From NCBI GenBank assembly GCA_009823395.1, contig CM020501.1, positions 15,834,861 through 15,898,860 on the forward strand: a stretch of DNA of 64,000 bases, in the 5' to 3' direction. Position 1 is the stretch's first letter. Each line of letters begins with the position of its first letter. Below are positions 22,601-33,888 of this stretch, in pieces. This DNA comes from Thamnaconus septentrionalis. Lineage: Eukaryota > Chordata > Actinopteri > Tetraodontiformes > Monacanthidae. Position numbers and translations under genes: made by a program. The notes beneath the pieces are model-generated. The model did not search any database, was not told the origin of the DNA, and was given only the letters and a program-made list of their open reading frames with translations.

Positions 22601-24303
22601 TCTCCATCCTGTTGGCCTTTCTGCTGGTGGCCTGCTACTGTTACTGGCTGATGGAGCGCCGACTGGCCAAGAAAGTGCCGTTCAGGCTGCCTCGCATCCC
22701 GAGGCCACGCCACAAGGTAAACCCCCCCCCCACCCCCACCCCCCCACCGAGTCGCTCTCGCGTAATTTTTTTCGTTGCCAAATCCTTTTTTTAAATTTTT
22801 TTTTTGATCCACGCATGCTTCCAACAAATGATCTGTTTCTGCATTATTATAAAAACTGCTGGCAGATGGAACATCAAAGACAAAAAAACAAAAGAATCGG
22901 TCACGAGTAAATGGTTGAAAGTAGAACCACTCACCATTGATAATTGGACTGACATCGTGTGCGAAATATATGTTATGGAAAAGATATCTTATTCTCTCAG
23001 AGTTGAAAAAGAAAAGTTCTATAGGAACTGGTTGAAATGGACTGAGTACCTAAAACCAATTAGATCTGATTTCATAAGAATGTTTTTTTGTTTTGTACAA
23101 ACCTGTCTTCCTTTCTTATGTGATACTTGGATGTTCTGAAGTGGTGCTCCCCACCTCTGTTCTGTTCTGTTATTACTATTGTTTTCAACTAAAACAAGTG
23201 ATAGTCTGGAAAAAACTAGAACGGCAAAATGAACAAATTCTCATGAACCTTATGTAATAATTTTTCTATATGTCCTTGAATGACTAAGGCTGTAACTAAT
23301 GTATGCAATGGAAATTTATCTTTCCAAATGAAACGATAATAAAAAAAACTGCTGGCAGATGATGTGAATGACATCAGTTGTGGCAGCAGCACAGTGTTCC
23401 TGTGTGAAACCACTGGGTGTAATAACCTAAATGAGCCTGTTGGGGCTGATTGGAGTCTGCCTGCACCTCCAGCCACGTAGTTTGTGCCTTGTGGAATACC
23501 TGTGGATGCAGAGTGCTGGATGCAGCTGAAGGTGGACTTTGTATGAAATTGATGTTTAAAGGTCCCACTCAAGGCAAAATTGACTCTTCCAGTGATTGGT
23601 TCAGCCCGTCACTGGAGTCTCCAGGAGTGAGAAAAGTCCACCTTGCTGGCTCCTCATTACAGAGAATGTGCTCCAAAACATCCACGGTCACACAAAGCGT
23701 CAGTTTTATCAGGAAACTAAAACTCAGTTTTGATGGCAGGTTGTAAACATTGGGCTAAATAGGCTGTTTTCTGAAGATTCATAGTTTGGTTTGGTTAATG
23801 AGATTGACCTGTAAAGTTTGAGACACATCTTACATACAGTATAGTTAACCTGCATTCTGTATGAAATAGGTGCATTCAACACCAGCTTGTGTATTCACCT
23901 GCCCAGAAATACTTTGTCTCCTGCTAAATATAAGTTTGTCTGCGCAACAGTGAATGAAGTCTTTATATAGTCAGATCTTTATGATCAGATGTTCGACTGG
24001 CCTAAAATATGTCTTGGTTTTATATGTGTGCAGGTGAAAGGCTACCGTTATCTGGAAGAGGACAACTCTGATGAGTCAGAGAGTGAGGAGGAGGAGGACA
24101 AAGATGAAGAGGAGCATGTCGAGCACTGGGAGGAGAAGGAGTTGGAGAACGGGGAGGGGCCCGGGGCTGGAGATGAAGGAGGCCAGGAGCCTCGTCACAA
24201 TCAGGGGGCTGACTCACCGGCGCCCTCCAGGGGGGCGGCGAAGGTGCACCGTCGCAGACGGGACGGCACTGGTGGGAAGGAGGGGGAGGAGGAGGGAAGC
24301 TGA
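16604..24303 (+). CDS. unc93b1: UNC93B1, trafficking chaperone of endosomal Toll-like receptors
   Basis: UNC93B1 is a multipass ER membrane protein that binds nucleic-acid-sensing TLRs and carries them to endolysosomes. Coding exons: 16604-16606 (ATG only), 17766-17873, 18005-18146, 18236-18389, 18466-18627, 19600-19729, 19844-19937, 20735-20859, 20955-21137, 22010-22283, 22377-22498, 22594-22716, 24034-24303; all phases close, giving 629 aa, or 628 from the second ATG (human 597). Family marks: NEEEEERKYYRRKRLG before the first membrane segment, LLQMQLILHYD, GINVTPVISLLYTPVLIR, STNYWERYYTLVPSAVA, CGAAYRPTEEIDLRS, FVYTIYHWWQA. The His in LLAGAVLHAILL aligns with human His412, the residue hit in the mouse 3d mutant. 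Glycosylation sequons NIT and NTT lie in the large loop. The tail GYRYLEEDNSDES is conserved, then extended by an acidic and a basic low-complexity stretch. The ATG in exon 1 is directly followed by ATG in exon 2, so either may start. Confidence 0.95.
18641..18759. repeat. Intronic repeat with a 38-bp direct duplication
   Basis: The same 38-bp segment (starting GTCACTCGCCTTTATGTGG) is at 18669-18706 and 18722-18759. The spacer contains CGGTGCAGCC, the reverse complement of GGCTGCACCG within each copy, so a stem-loop is possible. A diverged inverted copy lies at 21424-21487 in a later intron. Confidence 0.8.
21424..21487. repeat. Inverted copy of the 18641-18759 repeat
   Basis: Read on the reverse strand, this 64-bp block matches 18641-18707 with few changes: AAGTTCACT, GTTGACRTCACTCGCC and GGCTGC are shared in order. 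It is in the intron after the exon ending 21137. Confidence 0.7.
22292..22312. repeat. (GGC)n short trinucleotide repeat
   Basis: About seven GGC units just after the exon ending at 22283 of unc93b1, inside the intron. Confidence 0.75.
22869..23343 (+). mobile_element. 5'-truncated L1-like retroelement in last unc93b1 intron
   Basis: The insert is bounded by a perfect 17-bp target duplication (AAAACTGCTGGCAGATG at 22852-22868 and 23344-23360) and ends in an A-rich tail. Its frame encodes a fragment (WLKVEPLTIDNWTDIVCEIY, then MEKISYSLR and KFYRNWLKWTEYL) that resembles the C-terminal end of fish L1-type ORF2 proteins. That family call is from remembered pattern and not from a search. Confidence 0.7.
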
Positions 24304-25240
24304 AGGCAGGAGCCACTGTGGAAGGGGGAGGAGAATTAGGCTGGATGTCTGTGGAGGTTCTCGGTCATCCAGGTCATCTTAATGTAGAGGGGTTGAGTTA
24401 GGCTGGAGAGTCCTAGGTATTTAACCACCAGGAGGTGTAGGTGGGGGTGGGGCTGATGGTACCTTCTATAAGCAAGGAGTTCATTTTTCAGCAAAAGGTG
24501 TTGATTTTCAATGAGGTGTTAATTATGCTAACAGAGTGAAGGCTGGGCCTCCTTCTTCTCCCCTGCTGTCTTGTGAGTTGCTAGGCTCCCTTGAGGTGTA
24601 GAGACTGGTTGAATCCTCTGGGGAGAGTCCTCAAGGCTTGTGACCTTGAAGAGGCGAAACGTCTTCAAGGTCACAAGAACAAGTCCAGTTGCCTACCTTA
24701 ACCCTTCCCTTCTACAATTAGGCTGCATTCACACTGCAGCTCTCGACGTTCACTTCTGATTTGTTGCTGTGGGAAGAGCACATATTTTAGCTAACGCAAA
24801 CAGCACATATGCATCACAAGTTACTTGCAGAGCGCTATGCAAGAAAACAGGATGTAGTCAAAACATGCCGATACAGGATGTGAGCCCCTCAGGTCGCAGG
24901 CCTGAGAATTGCACAACATGTTCTTTGTCAGTATCGTACACGGGTATGCCTGCAGAAACACTCCTGCCAAAAGAGGGTCTCAAGGTAGAGCAGTGTGAGC
25001 AGTACCAACAGCACCAATTAAGGACATCGTCGTCGCATGTAAGGCGCCAATGTCCCGACTTCCTCTTGTGCAGAAACAACGCAAAATAAAACTCCTCTGG
25101 GCAGGGAAAGAGCAACCATTCTCTGTTAGACTAGGGACAGGAGAGTTTGCCCCAGAGCTCTGTAAACTCTCATTCACTTATTGGATTAAAACTGATTGCA
25201 TCCAGAGACGAGACTTCTGCTTCTTCTTCCAATAAACGAA
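24304..25240 (+). other. unc93b1: 3' UTR of unc93b1
   Basis: Possible signals AATAAA lie at 25085-25090 and 25231-25236. The UTR region contains a perfect 15-bp inverted repeat at 24637-24677 within a segment (aggcgaaacgtcttcaagg) of the kind common in fish interspersed repeats, so part of it is probably transposon-derived. Confidence 0.5.
24637..24677. repeat. Perfect 15-bp inverted repeat, 11-nt loop
   Basis: CTTGTGACCTTGAAG at 24637-24651 pairs exactly with CTTCAAGGTCACAAG at 24663-24677. Confidence 0.9.
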
Positions 25241-26374
25241 CACGCGAGGTGGGCCGGCTAGCCAGGCACCAGGCACCTCAACAATTCGTGATTTTTTTTT
25301 TTTATATGTATTTTATTTGACAGTGACTCATACCCACTATCAGCAGCTACACCTTCTCACACTTGGCTCACAATCAAAACCATCGCACAAGTCTGTTTTT
25401 AGCTCGGATCGCATTAGCAGCGAGTCTGAATGGAAGACAAGGCAGGACAAGACTGATGAGCTTGAATGGAGCTCTGAGGTTGGACAGCGTGAAGTGCTCT
25501 CTGTACAATCACACTAGCCGTAGGGGTTTAGGAAGTAAGAGCGGGATGAAGGTAAACACCTTTTTTTCAGGCAGAGGAGAAGGAAGTGAGCCCTGATTAA
25601 AGCGGCAGTGTCTGCAGCAAGCATGGTGTGACTCACAGTGCCAGGGAATATCTGACACCTGCGGCTCATTTCTGATTCATCTCCGCTTCATTCACACGTA
25701 TATAAGAGCCGCGGGTTTCTATCCGCCACTGTCTGAATTCAATACCTTTATTTTTTCCCCCCGCACTTTTTCATTCTTGTCAGAATTCTGGTTTGCACCA
25801 CCAGAGAGTGAAGCAGATCAGAACTGGGGCATTTGCACCATGTAGTGCGAATCCACCCTGGGACACAAAGCTGAATACGGCGGTAGTCCTGTATTCATAA
25901 TATTTTTGCAGACATTTTTCTCCCTGATGTCCTAAACTAAACCACAGCACTTATTTAGGCCAGAGCTAATGGAGGAGCTTCAAACATCTGTAACCACAGC
26001 AGAGAAGTTCAGGTTTTCAAAGTGGCCCATCAACTTGAACTTGAAGACAAAGGAGGAGGATTTTTGAATATGATGAAATACATGTACATTCTTTGGTGAA
26101 GTTGTTGTACATGTACAAATGCAAAAAAAAAAACCAGGTGATTTTAAGTCTTGGAAATGAAATGGCACACTGTTTGTTGCCTCTCAGGTAACAAAAAACA
26201 AAAGAAAAACTGAAACAAAACTTTCTTTACTAAAAAAACTTTCTGTTTATCTTTATTTTGTAGATATTTCTGCTAAACTTATTCAGTGCAGAATGTGCAG
26301 GTTTTTTTATTTAATAAAAAAAATAAAAAAAATATATACACATGTATATACGTATATATATGACCATATATATA
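25241..26374. other. Intergenic region between unc93b1 and the Tc1 element
   Basis: No supported gene. A tatataag at about 25699 with a nearby start-like context is not followed by an open frame worth calling. The right end becomes AT-rich microsatellite into which the Tc1 element is inserted. Confidence 0.4.
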
Positions 26375-27998
26375 CAGACCCTTTTCAAAAAAATTAGAAT
26401 ATCATGGAAAAGTTCATTTATTTCCATAATTCCATTCAAAAACTCAAACTTTCATAGATTATAGATTCAGGGCCCACAATTGAAGTGATTTCTAGTATGT
26501 ATTTGTTTATTTTCACATAATTTGGGCTTCCAGTTCATAAAACCCACCAAAACAGGATTTCAAAAAATTAGAATACTGTGAAGAAATTACCATTTACTTC
26601 TCAGAAAAAAGAAATAAATTAAGATCATATCAAATCAATCAAAATATTGTACTTTCAAAACGATATGTCAATCTTTAATACTTGGTTGGAAATCCTTTTG
26701 CCTTAATAACTGCCTCAATGCGCCGTGGCATTGAGGCAATCAGCCTGTGACATTGCCCGGGAGTTATGGAAGCCCAGATCTCCTTGATGGTTGTTGTCAG
26801 CTCTTCTTTGTTTTTGGGTCTGGTGTCCCTCATTTTCCTCTTGATAATACCCCATAAATTCTCAATGGGGTTGAGGTCCGGCGAGTTGGCTGGCCAGTCA
26901 AGCACTGTGATGGCATGGGCATCAAACCAGGTTTTGGTGCTTCTGGCGGTATGGGCAGGGGCCAGGACCTGCTGGAAGATGAAATCTGCATCTCCATACA
27001 GATCCTCAACAGAGGGAATCATGAAGTCCTCTAAAACATTCTGGTAGACTGTTGCTGTGACCTTGGATTTAACTAAGCAGAGTTCACCAACACCTGCACC
27101 GGACATTGCACCCCAAATCATGACTGACTGTGGATATTTCACGCTGGACCTCAAGCAGCTTGGGTTCTGTTCCTCACCCGTCTTCCTCCAAACCCTTGGA
27201 CCTTGATTCCCGAATGAAAGGCACACTTTACTTTCAACCTTGGACCACTGGCCAACAGTCCAGCCCTTCTTCTCCTTGGCCCAGTTGAGACGCTTCCTGC
27301 GTTGGCTCAGGCTCAGAAGTCGCTTGACCCGGGGAACCTGAATTTCGTAGCCCATCTCCCGGATGCGTCTGAATGTGGTGATTTTTGAAGCTGTGACTCC
27401 CGCCTCATTCCACTCTTTCTGTATCTCTGCCAGATTCTTGAATCTTCTCTGTTTGATAATCTGCTGAAGCCCACGGTCATCTCTTTTGGTGGTGCACCTT
27501 CTCCTGCCACATTTTGCCCTTCCACTAGACTTTCCATTGATATGCTTTGACACAGCACTCTGAACAACCAACCTCTTTGGCTATAAACTTTTGTGGCTTA
27601 CCCATCCTATGGAGGGTATCAATGATGTTCTTCTGACCAGTTGTCAAGTCTGCAGTCTTCCCCATGTTGAACAATTCAACCAAACTGAAGCAATTTAATG
27701 ACACCTGTGGAAACCTGTGCAGGTGCTTTGAGTTTAGTCGATGACACTCAGTTTAAAAAAAATCATGCCCTGCAGAATCTGGGCTGATTTCTTCACAGTA
27801 TTCTAATTTTTTGAAATCCTGTTTTGGTGGGTTTTATGAGCTAGAAGCCCAAATTATGTAAAAATAAACAAATAAATGCTTGAAATCACTTAAATTGTGG
27901 GCCCTGAATCTATAATATATGAAAGTTTGACTTTTTGAATGGAATTATGGAAATAAATGAACTTTTCCATGATATTCTAATTTTTTGAAAAGGGTCTG
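26375..27998 (-). mobile_element. Tc1-type DNA transposon, complete ends, defective
   Basis: The 1.62-kb element is flanked by TA on both sides and has long inverted repeats of about 213 bp (26375-26587 and 27787-27998) that begin CAGACCCTTTTCAAAA. Each repeat has an outer and an inner copy of a TTTCAAAAAATTAGAATA motif, the IR/DR layout of fish Tc1 elements. It sits in a TA-rich microsatellite between unc93b1 and cryba4. Confidence 0.93.
26675..27665 (-). pseudogene. Tc1 transposase, inactivated
   Basis: A 298-codon frame (26675-27571) covers most of a Tc1 DD34E transposase: a helix-turn-helix region (ASKITTFRRIREMGYEI), GNQGPRVWRK, VMIWGAMSG and DWPANSPDLNPIENLWG. The natural start is the ATG at 27663-27665, whose frame joins the main one only across a small deletion near 27555. 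Two catalytic sites are also damaged. At about 27234-27238 the sequence runs WSKV-ESK, lacking the usual segment with the first Asp. The second Asp is Val (codon 26966-26968, FQQVLAPAHTA). Only the Glu (26861-26863) remains, 34 residues after that Val. The protein cannot be catalytically active. Confidence 0.9.
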
Positions 27999-28000
27999 TA

Positions 28001-28193
<193 letters not shown>

Positions 28194-28812
28194 ACCGGTT
28201 GCAGGTGTGCACACGACCATTTATAGGGCGAGGATGTCATTAGGACATGCCACTAGCAGGGGGATTTTCAGTTGCCTGTAAACTATTATTTTTTCATTTT
28301 AAAGGGACAGATGGTAAACAAAAGGAAGCATATTGACCTCTTCTGACAGATTTATTTTTTGCATTTTTCTTTCAGGAATTGTTTTCCCAGGTAAATGCAC
28401 CTTATTTTCAGTAGAGAACTGTAACTTTGCCCTGTGCTTAAAACAGATGGTTTGGTCTGTGAGGAGGCCAGGTGACGCTTATTTAAGGGCAGTCTGCCTA
28501 GAGTGGGGGAGAGGATAGTAGAGGTACAATGCTTTTGTGAGCGCTGCCTGATTAATTTTGGAGAGAAAAAAAATTGTGGGCTCTCAGTAAAGCAGACCCA
28601 AGTTTCTTGCATTGAGTTTTTTTTTTTTTTTTTTTTAATGTTTCTGGAGCCATTTTTTGTGTGCATTTTTCTTTTTTCTTTATTTTTGGAAACAGAAATA
28701 CTGTCATCTCTGTTCACCTTGCCCTCATCCTGAACAAACTTGTTTACACTAAGACATCATCATCAGCAAAACGCTCAGAGGCAGGAGGAGTTGATGTTAA
28801 GGTTTTGAGAAC

Positions 28813-28818
28813 TTTATT
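28813..28818 (-). terminator. cryba4: Polyadenylation signal of cryba4
   Basis: TTTATT on + is AATAAA on the minus strand, about 240 bp beyond the stop codon, a typical short crystallin 3' UTR. Confidence 0.6.
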
Positions 28819-29057
28819 AAACCTTCACTTGGACAAAATGGGTGTGAACAGAAATATGATATGAGCTGGGATAAAGAGGTAGCTGCTACGTCACTTCTGG
28901 TTTGTGTTGTAGTTGCGGTCCTTCTGTACAAAGCCGAGAGCTCAGAGCCAAAATCTGAAGCGCAGGGCTTTAGGTTACAGTCGGGCCCCTGGAGTGTCGC
29001 CCCCAGGTGTCAGCCCGAGCCGCTGTCAAACTGAGGCCCCTCCTGCTCCGGCTCCTC

Positions 29058-32000
29058 TCACTGCCTGATGCGTCTGATGGACTGGATCTTGGGGGTCTGG
29101 CAGTGGGAGCCCCAGTTCCTCCAGTGCTGGTAGTCGCCGCTGTGCTTCTCGCACTCCATGATGTACTGCTGGCCTCTGTAGCCAGGGTACTCGTAGCACA
29201 CGAAGCTGAGGAGAGACAGAGAGGAGTCTGACTTGAATAATGATCTTATATAATGTGGCGTTATGAGCTGCAATATAACTCTGTTGCGCAGCTGCTAATG
29301 GCTCTCGGAGGTTGCCATAAAGAGTGAGTTGCAACAAGCAACTTTCCAAATTAGTTTTGCACCTCAGACCTGTGGGTTATGTAATGCCAAAAAGAAATCT
29401 GCATTGAAAAATGTTTTGCCGTGGGGATGTTTGCTAAGATTAGAAAATGTTTAATTTCAGTGGCTACAAAAATGATAATTTCAGGTTTTTAGTCACTGCT
29501 ACTGTGATGAATTCAGGTTAACAAAATGTCTTTCAAAAACAGTTTGAATTGCTGAAGTCTTCAGTTTTACCAGAAATATGAAGAGCCACCGTGGAACAGT
29601 CAGGAAAATTTTATTTCATTTTAAACAGTTTTCTGCTCTTTTGTCCATAAAGACTAAAAATGTTTTTGTGCTGATCCAAAAGTTCAACAAACACTAAGTT
29701 AATTTTAATTCATGATCCATTCAAGCTGCACCAAATGTCCAGACTTTTTCTGACTATAATATACAGGTTTTTTTTCCTGTTCAATTTACAGTTAGGAATA
29801 ATTTCAATATGTCAAATATTTACTACACATAAAATTAGAATATTATGACTTCAGACACAATCGACTATTCCAATCTAAATGCATCACTTTTTGTAACACC
29901 AGTTCTAATGAATTCTTGCATGAGGAGAAACAAAACATCCAACTTCATGGGCAACACTGTATGTAAAAGCCAGCTTTGAGAAAGACGTCACCACAGTGCC
30001 GTTCTTTCCTTCCTTGTTTACATATCGACGAGAGTGAAGATTTATACTTACGCTCCACACTGCACATGCATGGAGCCGACCTCAGGCTTGAGCCAGCCCA
30101 TGGCCTGCAGCGAGGGGAAGTCGTCGTTCAGCTCGGTGCTGCGGCCCAGGAAGTTCTCCTTCTCGAAGATCAGCATGCGGCTGCTCTGGTGAGACTGCGG
30201 GTGAGGAGCAGAGAGGGAGAGTCCTGACATACTGACGTCTCCCGTCTAGTTCCGAGTCTCCCCTCTCTCATCTCTTCTGGTACTTACAGCGCAGTAGATT
30301 GGCCGGAGGGACATGAAGCGCTCGGTGTGATGGGACAGGGAGCCGCTGAAGGCCTCCCAGTTGGGGTACTCGCCCCTCTCCAGGATGAACTGCTGGCCCT
30401 GGAAGTCATGGTGCTCGAAACCCACCCAGCTGCGAAAGGAGTGCGAGCGGCAAGAGAGTGATACTGCGTGAACATTAGCATGGAGACGCGAAACAGGAGA
30501 CACCAGGCAGCAGTGACAGAGAGGAGGCAGAGAGGAGAAGTAGGAGCAATCTGGGGCCATCTAGTGGTCACTTTCTATATGAGGAAGCTAAAAAGCAGGT
30601 GCAATAGAGGCAATGGGGATTAGCCACATATTTATCAAATATATCAGTGAGGAAGTCAAGTTATTTTTGCAGCTTAAAAGACCTTTATGTTGACATCAAG
30701 CATGAGCTTTTGGTCTTACTCCTGATTACATTTTTGTAAAGGCAGCAGGGCAAAAGGAAGAGAGGAGGAAGAAGAAAAGGGGAACATGGTTTGGAACATT
30801 TGATCCTCCTCTTGTTGCACTTTAGCCAAATCAGCTCTCTTCTTTATTTGCCTGTATAACAAAGTCACAACCCCCCCGGCTTCATCCTAAGTCAGGATAA
30901 ACCAGGAGCTTAAAAAATGTTGGTCTTTATCATGCTGAGAGTGAGAGCTTTGTGTGAGAATGAATGCTGTTAGGTTTGGTAATTGAAGCGGCTTCTTTTA
31001 AACACAGCTTAAAAAAAGACGAGGGAATGAAAAACAGTTCTTACGTGAATTTGCTTTGAGAAATCTCATGACTGCCACTGAGTTTCATAAAAATTTTTTT
31101 ACGGGTGCTGTGAGCACCCGAGGACCATGGGAAATCAGTTTTATTACATTTGACAACACACAATTGTTTTTGTCTTTGAATCCGAGCAACTCAGACAAAT
31201 AACATAGTTGCAAGAAAGAGAGGATAAACTATCCCTGTTTGCGATGAGAGATTAAAGATCCGACATTCTAACCCTAACCCTAAAAATATATCCATATAAC
31301 ATGAAGAGTGTTTACTCTGGCAGCTCCTCATCACAGGGCTCTATGTATCATTTCTGCATGAGTTACATTGGAAGAAAAAAAGATTTTCAATTATCCTCGG
31401 GGCAATGTTGAAAGACACTGACCCCCAAGGCACTCACCCTTAACCCGCTGGAGGCACGTACGCCTTCACAGGGAGCCGCTGCGGCAGGATGAATGCTTTT
31501 TATTTCACTGCAAAGAACAGACTTAGAGTTCTGCAGTGATCGGAGTAAAAACCTCTCGCAGCTCTCGGTCTAAAACAGGAACCAGGGGCCAAAAGAAAGC
31601 AACCTTCCCTCTGGCGGTTCCTGTTGGACGTATGCGACGGTTGTGGGGACAGTGTGGCCACAGAGGTGACACACTTTAGTGGGAGCTTGGACATGACACC
31701 CTCTCTCATCATCTCTCCCTCACACACACACACACGCACAGGTCCAGTCAGCTGTCCACAGAGACGTGCAGGCGTACAGGCTGTGTGACTCACGCTCCAC
31801 TCTCCACTCGGATGGAGCGGATGTTGTCCAGGCCGCACTCGTGGACGTTGCTGCACTCGGAGGTAAATTCCAAACACTTTCCCTGGAAGTGCTCCTGCTC
31901 GAACAGCATCACCTGCACCACGCGGAGGCAAGGCGTGAGCATGCGCACTGGATGTCATCAAGTATATATGTATATCTATCTATCTATATATTTATATATA

Positions 32001-32080
32001 TATCTATCTATACATATATCTATATATAGATATATGTATATATCTATATATCTATATAGATATATCTATATCTATCTATC

Positions 32081-32137
<57 letters not shown>

Positions 32138-32140
32138 ATA

Positions 32141-32237
<97 letters not shown>

Positions 32238-32338
32238 GTGTGTGTGTACGTGTGTGTATTTACCTTAAAGAAAGGGGCTGTTCCTATGCAGGGGAATATC
32301 ATGGGCGAAGTCATGTTGGCTCTGGTGGCTCTATACAT
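29058..32338 (-). CDS. cryba4: Beta-crystallin A4
   Basis: Structural lens protein of the beta/gamma family. Minus-strand coding exons: 32338-32264, 31912-31794, 30429-30288, 30194-30052, 29205-29058; lengths 119, 142 and 143 bp for the Greek-key exons are standard and phases close. The four Greek-key motifs show [62 protein letters not shown] and [23 protein letters not shown], ending [17 protein letters not shown] and FPSLQAMGW fit betaA4, and betaA1 is the next best. Length is 208 aa from the ATG at 32338 or 200 from that at 32314 (human 196). An untranslated first exon (about 32592-32549) follows a TATA box. The gene is head-to-head with crybb1, as in human 22q12. Confidence 0.88.
31962..32257. 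repeat. (TATC)n/(TA)n/(GT)n compound microsatellite in cryba4 intron
   Basis: GATA-type units grade into about 130 bp of TA and a short GT run. It fills most of the intron between coding exons 1 and 2 and almost touches the donor at 32263. Confidence 0.95.
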
Positions 32339-32548
32339 CTCTGAAGAGACATAAAAAAGAAAAAAGTTGAAAAATCTATCTATCTATCTGTCTAAAAAGT
32401 TAATTTACTGTATGTATATATGTATATTATATTTAAAAATAGAATTATAATCATTAGTAAACTTACTTTTTCCGACTAACCTGAACTTATCAATCTACAT
32501 AAAAAAAAATGTACAAAAAATATTTTCAAAAGTTCAGCTAATCCTCAC

Positions 32549-32592
32549 CTGGATGCTCTTCCCGCTCTCCTCACGCACCAGATCCCTCTTTT
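32549..32592 (-). other. cryba4: Non-coding first exon of cryba4
   Basis: It lies between the TATA box and a good donor (CATCCAG|gtgagg). A frame with ATG runs through it, but its phase does not match the exon at 32340-32264, and TATA spacing puts the start of transcription at or after the nearest ATG. I therefore treat it as untranslated. Confidence 0.6.
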
Positions 32593-32617
32593 TCATCGTG
32601 TGAACGTGGCCCATCTG

Positions 32618-32624
32618 TTTTATA
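32618..32624 (-). promoter_or_regulatory. cryba4: TATA box of cryba4
   Basis: TATAAAA on the minus strand, about 30 bp before the inferred first exon. Confidence 0.7.
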
Positions 32625-33830
32625 CCGGCATCCACGTGCTCGCTCTTTCACTCTCTCCCCGTCTCGCGCACGCACACACACACAAACACACACGCACACA
32701 CACGCATGCATGCACGCGTTGCCCCTCCACGCTCGCAGATGCCGGACTGTGAAGCTTGCGTGGCTGCAGGGTGGTCACTTCCTGTCTGGGGTTCACCAGT
32801 GTGGCTGTCTTTTCCAATCAAATGGCTGCAACATAAAATGTGTCTTAGTGATATTTAAAAAAAATGTAGATCAAAAGAGAAAAAGAACACATGCTCAAAC
32901 GCAAAAAATGACATTTGTTGCTGGGTTTAGGCCAGCGTTTGGTTTATTAAATCATTTGACACTGAAGTCTTTAGGTTGGACATCAAACTAAAACAACACA
33001 CTTTTGTAGTTGAAAGAATGGTTGAATGGTCAAGATAAGCCGCAGAAGAAAAGTGCTCCAAAAGTGTGGGCCATTCACCATGGAAGACCAAAACTAATGC
33101 TTTTATTTTGAATGCGAAAGGAAAGAGGCGCTTGTGCGCACCTGGATTTATCCAGTGCAGGTGAGATGGGACCTTTAACACACTCTTCTGGATGAATGTT
33201 TGTGTGTAAAAGGGCGTTTGTTTTGTTTTGTTTTTTTTTTTTTTTTTGCGCACCGGCCCGCCCGCCGCCTCCCCTCACCTCGCTGCTGCCTCCCTCTCGC
33301 CCCACGGCGGCCTGTCGACTCAGCACATCAGCGACACAGAGGTGAGTGCGGGGAATGCGGCGCTGTTGATCTATTCGTATAGGTCAGCAGTGCCCATCGT
33401 ATAGAACAACAATGGACGGGGCTATAGGCAGAGAATGAGCCGGATTTGAGAGGCATCCGGGGAGCATTTTAAAGAACGACCTCCCCCTCAAAAAATGGCA
33501 CCACGGAAATGTATTGAGAGTTAAAATTTAATCCATAAATCAAATGCTGTCAAACGGAGGAATGGCTTCAGAATACACAAAGAAAACACTTGGAATTAAA
33601 AAAAACTACACTTTCAATGTCTAGAGGAATATTTTGTATGCCCTGGGGTCTAAAGCCGACCTCCACCCTCTCTCGCTCACTCCCCAACGTCCTCACTTCA
33701 AACAGGAATTAGTCTGAGCCCACCTACTCATGATGCCCAGGCCCCATCTGGGCCTTGGGCCTTGATATTAACAGAAGGAGGCTGGCTCTTAGCTCTTCAT
33801 CGCATGTTCAGCGTCATCGCCCCGGAAAGG

Positions 33831-33888
<58 letters not shown>
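33831..33888. repeat. (CA)n microsatellite
   Basis: About 28 CA units. Confidence 0.95.
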
